NCBI GenBank assembly: GCA_022013635.1
Contig: JAKLPX010000263.1
Span: 1 to 5,307 of the forward strand
Reading direction: 5' to 3'
Source of the DNA: Candidatus Delongbacteria bacterium
GTDB taxonomy: Bacteria; UBA4055
DNA: 5,307 nt
Made by a program: the position numbers and the translations under genes. Positions 1 to 5,307 of the stretch are shown here, one piece after another. Below the pieces are notes generated by a model. It was given only the letters and a program-made list of their open reading frames with translations, was not told where the DNA came from and did not search any database. Within the stretch, counting starts at the first letter, position 1; every line of letters begins with the position of its first letter.

Positions 1-1716
1 ATTGAACAGTTCTTTCCGTTTGGCAGGTCCGATACCTTTGATATTTTCAAGTTCGGATGAGATCGATTTACCTCGCAGAGTCTGATGATAGGTTATAGCA
101 AATCTGTGTGACTCGTCCCGCACCTGCTGAAGCAGTTTTAGTGCAGAAGATGTTCGCGGTATTATGACGGCTTCGCTTTTGTCGGGAACGAAGACCTCTT
201 CGAGCCTCTTTGCAAGCCCGATGATCGGGATATTTGACATATTCAGCTTTTCGAGAATTTCAACAGCGGAGGAAAGCTGACCTTTGCCCCCGTCAACCAT
301 GATAAGATCGGGCCAGACCGGTTCTTCTTCCTCCTTAAGTGAAGTATATCTACGCTCAATTACTTCACGCATAGAAGCGAAATCGTCCACGCCTTCAACT
401 GTTCTGATCTTGAACTTCCTGTAACCTGATTTGAAGGCTTTTGCGTTCTTGAATGTGACCATTGAAGCCACGGTTTCTTTGCCTGCGAAGTGCGAAATAT
501 CGAAGCACTCTATGATGTTTGGAATATTTTTGAGGTCAAGATCGCGCATGAGTGATTTCAGGCTGTTCGGAGTGAAGTCCCGCTTCATTTTTTCGAGTTT
601 CAGATCATTCAGAAGAAGCTGAGCGTTCTTTTGTGCCAGAAATAATAATTTTGCCTTATCGCCGATGGAGGCTGTCAGTATGTTCACTTTCTGACCGGAA
701 AGAATCCGAAGCCATTGTTCAATTACAGAATAATCAATAATATCTGTGTTCAGGACTATTTCATTCGGAATGTCAAACCGCGAAATATCGTAGTAAAGTT
801 TAATAAATTCTTCGAGCACTTCCTCTTCAGTTTTCTGATAAACACCTTTGAGGAAGAAATGATTCCGTGCGATCAGCCTGCCGTTTCTGAGTTTGAATAC
901 GACGCAGCACGCATCATTATCTTCGATCTCGACAGCGAAATAATCTCTCGGTGTGGTAACTGCATTTTCGACTTTCTGCCGGACTGTAAATTCATCAATG
1001 TTCTTTAATGCATTTCTGAATTCGGTCGCGAGCTCAAAATTTCTTTCCTTTGAAGCTACTTTCATCTTCTGCTCAAGAAGATCGGTCAGTGAATTGTTCT
1101 GCCCCGAGAAAAATGCGATTATATTTTTAACATTCTCTTTGTATTCAACAGCCTGAGTTTCATTCACGCAGTAACCGCCGCATATTTTGATTTGATAATC
1201 AAGGCAGACTTTATGCTTTTTGTTGATTATGCTCTCAGATGTAATATTTAAGGAACAATTTCTGATCTTAAGAAGCTTCTTTAATGTGGCGATGATTCCT
1301 CTTATGGCTCTGACATGAATGAACGGTCCCAAATATTTTGATCCGTCCTGCTCAACATTCCTCGTTATGAATATCTGCGGAAAAAGTTCTTTTGTTATCT
1401 TGACATAAGGATAAGATTTATCATCTTTCAGATCAATATTGTATTTAGGCTTATGCTGTTTTATCAGATTGGCTTCAAGCAGAAGGGCTTCAAGCTCATT
1501 ATCGGTGACGATATATTCAATGGTTTCAATTCTTTTAACCAGCACTTCAGTCTTAAATTGCTGATGCTTACCTATGTTCAGAAAATATGATTTTACTCTC
1601 GAACGAAGGTTTTTAGCCTTACCTATATAAATAATTTTGCCGGTCTTATTCTTAAAAAAATAAACACCGGAAGATGCTGGAAGATTTTCGAGGATATGTT
1701 CAATTCTTTCACTCAT
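1..1716 (-). CDS. uvrC: UvrC, excinuclease ABC subunit C (3' end beyond window)
   Basis: UvrC is the nuclease of bacterial nucleotide excision repair. It binds the UvrB-damaged DNA complex in the cytoplasm and cuts on both sides of the lesion. I read 572 uninterrupted codons from ATG at 1716 to the window edge. Domains in order: an N-terminal GIY-YIG nuclease (about 13-95) with GVY at 17-19, YIGKAKNLRSR at 30-40 and Glu81 in the LLLEANLIK segment; cysteines 154, 171, 179 and 183, at the place of the family's proposed iron-sulfur ligands; a UVR-type UvrB-binding helical pair (about 212-240); an RNase H-like nuclease with an Asp406 (CFDISH), Asp475 (MVDGGKGQ), His537 (RDESHRF) triad; and the first helix-hairpin-helix (IKGIGPAKRKEL, about 559-570). 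Family members run about 600 residues or more, so only the last part of the helix-hairpin-helix tail is missing. Both catalytic sites look intact. The start lies 17 bases after the mnmA stop, with only a weak GCGGGA as a possible ribosome site, so co-transcription is likely. Confidence 0.98.
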   Translation of the reverse strand, partial: MSERIEHILENLPASSGVYFFKNKTGKIIYIGKAKNLRSRVKSYFLNIGKHQQFKTEVLVKRIETIEYIVTDNELEALLLEANLIKQHKPKYNIDLKDDKSYPYVKITKELFPQIFITRNVEQDGSKYLGPFIHVRAIRGIIATLKKLLKIRNCSLNITSESIINKKHKVCLDYQIKICGGYCVNETQAVEYKENVKNIIAFFSGQNNSLTDLLEQKMKVASKERNFELATEFRNALKNIDEFTVRQKVENAVTTPRDYFAVEIEDNDACCVVFKLRNGRLIARNHFFLKGVYQKTEEEVLEEFIKLYYDISRFDIPNEIVLNTDIIDYSVIEQWLRILSGQKVNILTASIGDKAKLLFLAQKNAQLLLNDLKLEKMKRDFTPNSLKSLMRDLDLKNIPNIIECFDISHFAGKETVASMVTFKNAKAFKSGYRKFKIRTVEGVDDFASMREVIERRYTSLKEEEEPVWPDLIMVDGGKGQLSSAVEILEKLNMSNIPIIGLAKRLEEVFVPDKSEAVIIPRTSSALKLLQQVRDESHRFAITYHQTLRGKSISSELENIKGIGPAKRKELFN

Positions 1717-1733
1717 ATTCCCGCAATGTTTTT

Positions 1734-2828
1734 TTATTCGGTAATTACTCCGCCGCCTATAACCATGTCATCTTTGTAGATAACGCAAGATTGACCCGGA
1801 GTAACGGCAAAGACCGGTTCATCGAAAATTATTTTTACAATATTGTCATTAATGAATTTGAGGTTACATTGTTTATCTTTTGAATTAAACCTTATTTTGG
1901 CGCTGTATTTTTCTTTTTCATCAGGCTTTCCGGACAACCAGTTCAATTCAGATACAAGCACTTCCATTCCGTATAGTTCCGACTCTTTTCCGATACTTAT
2001 CGTATTGCTTTTCGCGTCAACAGATTTAACATACATAGGCTCAGGAAATCCGCCTCCGAGTCCTTTTCGCTGACCAATTGTGTAAAAAGGAAATCCTTCG
2101 TGTTCTCTCTTAAGATACATGCCGTTTGAATCCAGCATCTTACCGGGTTTGATGAGTCTGCCGAAATCCTCAATATTTTCTTTAAGGAATCTTCTGTAGT
2201 CGTTGTCGGGAATAAAACATATTTCCATGCTTTCTTTTTTCTCAGCCGTTTTCAGTCCCAGCTTTTTCGCTATTGCCCTCACTTCTTCCTTTGTGAAGTA
2301 ACCAATGGGGAAGAGGGTGCGTGAGAGCGCTTTTTGGGTCATGCCATAAAGAAAATAACTCTGATCTTTTTTCGTGTCTTTACCTCTATACAGTTCATAC
2401 AAAGATGCAGGTTCGTTATAACGAATTGTAGCGTAATGACCGGTAGCGATGTATGTGCAATTCATTTCATCGGCTTTCTTCAGAAGCTCCACCCATTTTA
2501 TGACTGTGTTGCAGATTACACAGGGATTAGGTGTTCTGCCATTCATATATTCTGCTATGAAATTGTCAATCACCACCCTTTTAAATTCTTCTCTGAAGTT
2601 TATAACATAATGAGGGATTCCGATCTCGGCGGCTATGGCTCTCGCATCGTTGAAGATTTCAATTGAGCAGCAGCATTTTTCGTTTTCATTATTTCCGCCG
2701 TATTCTTCGTACGACCAGAGATTCATTGTGGCGCCGATCACTTCATATCCCTGATCTTTCAACAGATATGCGGCAACGGAGCTGTCCACCCCGCCGCTCA
2801 TTCCGACCAGCACTCTTTTGTTTTTCAT
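1734..2828 (-). CDS. mnmA: MnmA, tRNA-specific 2-thiouridylase
   Basis: MnmA uses ATP to adenylate uridine 34 in the anticodon of tRNA-Lys, -Glu and -Gln, then replaces the 2-oxygen with sulfur supplied by a cysteine desulfurase. The 364-residue length is normal for the family. Visible signatures are the PP-loop SGGVDSS at 11-17; GRTPNPCVICN at 97-107, with the catalytic Cys103 and the CxxC partner Cys106; GHYA at 130-133; DQSYFL at 155-160; MEICFIPDNDY at 201-211 with the second catalytic Cys204; and IGQRKGLG at 251-258. The region after about 280 fits the C-terminal beta-barrel. A run of three cysteines at 52-54 follows the PP-loop domain's first part; related enzymes usually show one or two there. 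The start codon comes one base after the upstream desulfurase stop (TAA-T-ATG) without a clear ribosome site, suggesting translational coupling. Cys103, Cys106 and Cys204 match the set reported to hold a 4Fe-4S cluster in E. coli MnmA; whether this protein binds one is inference. Confidence 0.98.
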   Translation of the reverse strand: MKNKRVLVGMSGGVDSSVAAYLLKDQGYEVIGATMNLWSYEEYGGNNENEKCCCSIEIFNDARAIAAEIGIPHYVINFREEFKRVVIDNFIAEYMNGRTPNPCVICNTVIKWVELLKKADEMNCTYIATGHYATIRYNEPASLYELYRGKDTKKDQSYFLYGMTQKALSRTLFPIGYFTKEEVRAIAKKLGLKTAEKKESMEICFIPDNDYRRFLKENIEDFGRLIKPGKMLDSNGMYLKREHEGFPFYTIGQRKGLGGGFPEPMYVKSVDAKSNTISIGKESELYGMEVLVSELNWLSGKPDEKEKYSAKIRFNSKDKQCNLKFINDNIVKIIFDEPVFAVTPGQSCVIYKDDMVIGGGVITE

Positions 2829-2829
2829 A

Positions 2830-3993
2830 TTAATTCATCATGCTTCTTAATCTTGTGACTGCTTCGATGACAGATTTCGCTGCGATCTCAATTTCTTCAT
2901 CAGTATTGAATCTACCGACTGAAAATCTTATAGAGCTTTGGGCTTCTTCAGCCGTTCTGCCTATGGAAAGAAGCACTCTTGAGGGATTAATTTGTCCTGT
3001 CGAGCAGGCCGAACCTGTAGATACTGCAATTCCTTCAAGATCGAGTGATAATAAAACCGCTTCTCCTTCGATTCCTTTGAAAGTCAGATTCAGGATTCCG
3101 CCGTAGCCGTTCTCAAGGTCGCTGTTTAATATAATATTATCAAGCCCTTTCGAGATCAATTTATACAACTTATTCCGTAATTTTGTTATTCTGGGAATAT
3201 CATCGTTCATTTCATTGAGAGCTATTTCAGCAGCTTTTGCGAATCCGACGATTCCCTGTATATTCTCTGTTCCTGTTCTCATTCCGCTTTCCTGATGTCC
3301 GCCGTATTGATTTGGCAGAATTTCAATTTTCTTTCTTATATAAAGCATTCCAACGCCTTTTGGACCGTAAATTTTATGTGAAGAAGCTGACAGCAAATCA
3401 ATATTCATTGCTTTAACATCAATCGGTATCTTTGTGAAAGATTGTACCGCGTCAGTGTGAAAGATGATGTTATTATCTCTACAAAGCTTTCCGATAGATG
3501 AAATGTCGTTTTTAACGCCTATTTCATTATTAACATGCATAATTGAAACCAGTTTAGTATTTTTGTTGATCTCATTTTTAATTTGCTCAAATGATATTAA
3601 TCCGGTTTTGTCAGGTGATAAAAATGTAACGGTAAAAAGATTCGGAAATACTTTTGAATATGTTTTACAAATTGCGTATATTGCGCTATGTTCATAACTT
3701 GAAGTAATAACATGAACTTTCTTATTATGAGCAGTATATTTGTCAGCTATTCCTTTAATTGCCCAATTATCAGACTCAGTTCCACCAGAAGTAAAATAAA
3801 TTTCATTTACTCCTGCATTAATTACTTTTGCGATCTTTTCTCTTGAATCATCAAGGGCATATTTTGCCTCCTGTCCGAAACTGTGAGCGGAAGAAGGGTT
3901 TCCGAATTTTTCTATCATATATTCAACTACTGTTTTCGCTACCCTATCGTCAACTCTTGTCGTTGCGCTGTTATCAAGATAAATTCTTTTCAT
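2830..3993 (-). CDS. iscS: Cysteine desulfurase, IscS/NifS class
   Basis: This PLP enzyme converts L-cysteine to alanine and holds the released sulfur as a persulfide for transfer to acceptors. Its 387 residues show the expected aminotransferase class V order: the N-terminal YLDNSATT (5-12); the GNPSSAHSFG motif (31-40); TSGGTESDN (68-76); His102 (SSYEHSA), which stacks on PLP; NNEIG (155-159); Asp181 and Gln184 (HTDAVQ); the PLP lysine Lys207 in SSHKIYGPKG; RTGTEN (239-244); and the active-site Cys330 in TGSACSTG, on a long class I loop. It ends soon after RLRSMMN, shorter than the 404-residue E. coli IscS and closer to NifS/YrvO-type enzymes. No iscU, iscA or iscR lies in the window, and mnmA follows after one base, so feeding tRNA thiolation is the most likely role. 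Supply to iron-sulfur assembly is also possible. The start has a good ribosome site (AAAGGAAG) five bases upstream. The symbol is assigned by class and not by demonstrated orthology. Confidence 0.96.
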   Translation of the reverse strand: MKRIYLDNSATTRVDDRVAKTVVEYMIEKFGNPSSAHSFGQEAKYALDDSREKIAKVINAGVNEIYFTSGGTESDNWAIKGIADKYTAHNKKVHVITSSYEHSAIYAICKTYSKVFPNLFTVTFLSPDKTGLISFEQIKNEINKNTKLVSIMHVNNEIGVKNDISSIGKLCRDNNIIFHTDAVQSFTKIPIDVKAMNIDLLSASSHKIYGPKGVGMLYIRKKIEILPNQYGGHQESGMRTGTENIQGIVGFAKAAEIALNEMNDDIPRITKLRNKLYKLISKGLDNIILNSDLENGYGGILNLTFKGIEGEAVLLSLDLEGIAVSTGSACSTGQINPSRVLLSIGRTAEEAQSSIRFSVGRFNTDEEIEIAAKSVIEAVTRLRSMMN

Positions 3994-3998
3994 AATTA

Positions 3999-4006
3999 CT
4001 TCCTTT
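3999..4006 (-). promoter_or_regulatory. Ribosome binding site of the desulfurase gene
   Basis: On the minus strand AAAGGAAG lies five bases before the ATG at 3993. Its first bases are the end of the TAA stop codon of the lipoprotein gene, so ribosomes finishing that gene release on top of the next initiation site. This fixes the desulfurase start and argues for coupled translation within one transcript. Confidence 0.8.
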
Positions 4007-4391
4007 ATTTTTCAAATTTCGGCATATAATCCGGTTCGTTTATGTGAAGCAATTCGAATTCTGCCGAATTATAAAATTCCGAATCGGGATAATTTTCTAT
4101 CAGTTCGTTAAAGAACAGACTCGCTTTTTCAGGGTCATTTTTTACCGATTTGTATATGTAACCGTTCACAAATAGAATTTCGTCTCTGTACTGATTTTCC
4201 GGATAATCGTTGTCAAGCCTGTCGTACCAATTGATTGCATCATCCCATTTTCCTGAATTAAAACTATTTTTTGCATGAGCATAAACTTCTTCCATGTATA
4301 GGAAGCCGTCACTTTCTACAGCTTTACTGCTGGTGCACGCCGATATCAGCAAAGTAAAAACGATAATTAATATTCCTGTCTTCATTTTCAT
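4005..4391 (-). CDS. Small TPR-like lipoprotein
   Basis: I do not recognise a named family. The 128 residues start with a lipoprotein signal: a charged MKMK, a hydrophobic stretch at 5-16 and a lipobox ending ISAC, with the lipid-modified cysteine at 19. Position +2 is Thr and not Asp, so in a Gram-negative cell sorting to the outer membrane would be expected. The mature part (about 30-115) is helical and reads as two tetratricopeptide-like repeats: AKNSFNSGKWDDAINWYDRL with YPENQYRDE, then NDPEKASLFFNELIENYPDS. The YP-(E/D)-(N/S) endings and aromatic spacing resemble BamD- and YbgF/CpoB-like helical repeats, but those proteins are roughly twice as long or more. It could be a short scaffold for protein contacts. 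The gene is first in the minus-strand run, and its stop codon overlaps the ribosome site of the desulfurase gene. Its ATG lacks a ribosome site; the ATG two codons downstream (4385) is an alternative start. Confidence 0.85.
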   Translation of the reverse strand: MKMKTGILIIVFTLLISACTSSKAVESDGFLYMEEVYAHAKNSFNSGKWDDAINWYDRLDNDYPENQYRDEILFVNGYIYKSVKNDPEKASLFFNELIENYPDSEFYNSAEFELLHINEPDYMPKFEK

Positions 4392-4410
4392 GGCATGAAA
4401 TATAAGTAAA

Positions 4411-4420
4411 ATTTTAGCAT
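4411..4420 (-). promoter_or_regulatory. Candidate extended -10 promoter for the lipoprotein-iscS-mnmA-uvrC run
   Basis: On the minus strand ATGCTAAAAT contains a TGn-TAAAAT extended -10 element, with five of six -10 matches. No good -35 hexamer lies 16-18 bases upstream, which extended -10 promoters can tolerate. Transcription would start near 4404, giving a leader of about 13 bases before ATG 4391. An alternative -10 (TATATT, 4404 to 4399) would start transcription next to the ATG. The location, just ahead of the first gene of the run, supports a promoter here; the exact box is uncertain. Confidence 0.4.
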
Positions 4421-4462
4421 ATAAAAATGAAAATTATCATTAATAAAAGTAAGTTTTCAGCG

Positions 4463-4491
4463 TTGCATTTAATAATTCAAAAACTTATATT
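4463..4491 (+). promoter_or_regulatory. Candidate sigma70-type promoter for the symporter gene
   Basis: TTGCAT (4463-4468) and TATATT (4486-4491) are separated by 17 bases, the optimal sigma70 spacing. The -10 box matches TATAAT at five of six positions and the -35 box matches TTGACA only in TTG. The predicted start near 4498 would give a leader of about 29 bases that includes the ribosome site. In AT-rich DNA such matches arise by chance. A second possible -10 (TATAAA, 4502 region) lies just downstream. Confidence 0.4.
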
Positions 4492-4513
4492 CAGTAACTT
4501 ATAAAATTAACTT

Positions 4514-4520
4514 GGAAAGG
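4514..4520 (+). promoter_or_regulatory. Ribosome binding site of the symporter gene
   Basis: GGAAAGG stands six bases before the ATG at 4527. It is purine-rich and correctly spaced, and it selects this ATG as the start. The signal peptide-free, hydrophobic first helix begins directly after it, as expected for this transporter family. Confidence 0.75.
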
Positions 4521-4526
4521 TAATTT

Positions 4527-5307
4527 ATGGCAGTAAAAATAATAGTTCTTTCACTCTATGCACTTACGATCATAGTTTTCGGGATTGTTGGCATGAAAAA
4601 AACCAAATCATTTTCAGATTTTCTTCACGGCGGCGGAAAAGTCGGACCATGGATGAGCGCATTTTCTTATGGAACTGCATATTTCTCGGCAGTAGTTTTC
4701 ATCGGTTTTGCAGGTAAAATTGGGTGGGGATTTGGTTTCTCAGGTGTTTGGATTGGTATTTTTAATGCATTGATAGGTGTTCTCGGAGTTTGGTGGTTGA
4801 TGGCATGGAAGATCAAACAAACTTCCACCAGATATAATATTTCAACAATGAGTGAATATTTTGAGATAAGGTATAAAGCGAAATACTTTAAACTTTATGC
4901 CGCATTAGTAATTTTTGTTTTCTTGATACCTTATTCAGCAGCAGTTTTTCAGGGTTTATCATACTTGTTTGAAATTTCACTTCCCGGTGTAGAATACTGG
5001 CATGCTGTTGTAGGTATGGGACTGTTCACATCAATTTATCTTGTCATGGGTGGATATAAGTCAATGTCAGTTATTGATACATTCTTTGGAATGATAATGA
5101 CATTGGGTGTTATTATGCTGTTGGTCTTCACTATAAACGGTGGAGGTGGATTAACATCTATTGCTAATAGGTTATCAGATATAGATCCTAAGTTGACAGC
5201 TACCGTAGGTCCTCCAGGGTTATGGCCACTGTTCTCTCTAATAATGCTGACAAGTGTTGCACCATTTGCTATGCCGCAATTAGTTCAAAAATTCTATGCG
5301 ATCAGAG
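4527..5307 (+). CDS. Sodium:solute symporter family protein (3' end beyond window)
   Basis: This is the first 260 codons of an inner-membrane transporter of the sodium:solute symporter family (TC 2.A.21, the PutP/PanF/SGLT group), which couples sodium entry to solute uptake. By eye the hydrophobic segments fall near residues 4-23, 44-68, 72-94, 122-146, 158-178, 183-203 and 234-250. Family-like landmarks are FLHGGGKVGPWMSAFSYGTA (32-51), the STMSEYFEIRY loop (106-116) matching the usual LPEYF..R segment, the MGGYKSMSVIDTFFG stretch (174-188) at the family signature, and PFAMPQLVQKFYAIR (246-260), matching the GxPQ...F.A loop. Full members are typically about 450-550 residues, so roughly half is missing, including the region that carries the conserved serines of the main sodium site. 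The substrate cannot be told. The start is supported by GGAAAGG six bases upstream. The gene diverges from the desulfurase cluster and shares no visible function with it. Confidence 0.93.
   Translation, partial: MAVKIIVLSLYALTIIVFGIVGMKKTKSFSDFLHGGGKVGPWMSAFSYGTAYFSAVVFIGFAGKIGWGFGFSGVWIGIFNALIGVLGVWWLMAWKIKQTSTRYNISTMSEYFEIRYKAKYFKLYAALVIFVFLIPYSAAVFQGLSYLFEISLPGVEYWHAVVGMGLFTSIYLVMGGYKSMSVIDTFFGMIMTLGVIMLLVFTINGGGGLTSIANRLSDIDPKLTATVGPPGLWPLFSLIMLTSVAPFAMPQLVQKFYAIR

Larger units (their letters stand above)
4399..4503. repeat. Three copies of ACTTATA in the divergent intergenic region
   Basis: ACTTATA occurs on the plus strand at 4483-4489 and 4497-4503 and on the minus strand at 4407-4401. 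The match extends to ACTTATATT for the minus copy (4407-4399) and the first plus copy (4483-4491), forming a nine-base inverted pair 75 bases apart. The two plus copies extend to AACTTATA and start 14 bases apart. The copies sit at or near the candidate -10 regions of both genes. They could be promoter elements, protein sites, or chance in AT-rich sequence. Confidence 0.4.

Noticed and set aside
431..1156. Several open frames of 63-97 codons on the plus strand
   Set aside because: They are antisense to uvrC, which reads through without interruption with all catalytic residues. The frames have low-complexity Phe/Ser-rich translations typical of shadows.
1..1716. Possible broken or frameshifted uvrC, because no complete gene ends inside the window
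   Set aside because: Codon-by-codon reading from 1716 to the edge shows no stop and keeps every domain in one frame. The gene simply continues past the window.
2334..2666. A 110-codon open frame on the plus strand
   Set aside because: It lies fully antisense to mnmA, whose motifs are intact across the same bases. There is no ribosome site or recognisable protein; it is a shadow frame.
2840..3697. Plus-strand open frames of 77-88 codons opposite the desulfurase
   Set aside because: The minus-strand gene is complete and canonical here; these have no supporting start signals.
4394..4396. An ATG on the minus strand just upstream of the lipoprotein start
   Set aside because: It is out of frame with the lipoprotein, so it would not extend the signal peptide.
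4426..4441. Inverted repeat AATGA-N6-TCATT in the intergenic region, as operator or terminator
   Set aside because: The arms are only five AT-rich base pairs with a six-base loop and no T-run, lying between two divergent starts where a terminator is not expected. This is likely chance.
1..5307. CRISPR array, tRNA, rRNA, insertion sequence or phage defence genes
   Set aside because: I found no regularly spaced repeats, no terminal inverted repeats with a transposase, no tRNA cloverleaf pattern and no defence-type domains. Nearly all bases are explained by five conserved-type genes.

Overview
The window holds a compact housekeeping cluster on the minus strand and the start of a transporter gene on the plus strand. 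I see no phage, transposon, CRISPR, tRNA or rRNA signal and no clearly novel system. Base composition is AT-leaning, especially in the intergenic region. Proteins are rich in Lys, Ile and Asn, and one small gene encodes a lipobox lipoprotein with tetratricopeptide-like helices, so the host has a bacterial lipoprotein pathway and is probably Gram-negative. The overall look would fit the Bacteroidota/Ignavibacteriota (FCB) group. This placement is an impression from gene style and should be held loosely.

Layout in the order of minus-strand transcription: a 128-residue TPR-like lipoprotein (4391 to 4005), a cysteine desulfurase of the IscS/NifS class (3993 to 2830), the tRNA 2-thiouridylase MnmA (2828 to 1734), and the nucleotide excision repair nuclease UvrC (1716 to beyond the left edge). 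Gaps are 11, 1 and 17 bases, which strongly suggests one operon. A 135-base AT-rich region (4392 to 4526) separates it from a divergent sodium:solute symporter gene (4527 to beyond the right edge) and carries candidate promoters for both directions.

The core of the cluster is a sulfur relay. The desulfurase takes sulfur from cysteine as an enzyme persulfide, and MnmA installs it on uridine 34 of tRNAs for Lys, Glu and Gln. The 1-base gap between their genes resembles the dedicated desulfurase/MnmA pairs known in Bacillus (YrvO-MnmA). UvrC is functionally distinct, but its four conserved cysteines match the proposed iron-sulfur ligands of the family, and MnmA has the CxxC plus distant Cys set associated with cluster-binding MnmA enzymes. 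A shared dependence on desulfurase-derived sulfur is therefore possible but inferred. The lipoprotein and the symporter have no evident link to this chemistry.

Two genes, uvrC and the symporter, are cut by the window edges. The other three are complete with no frameshifts.
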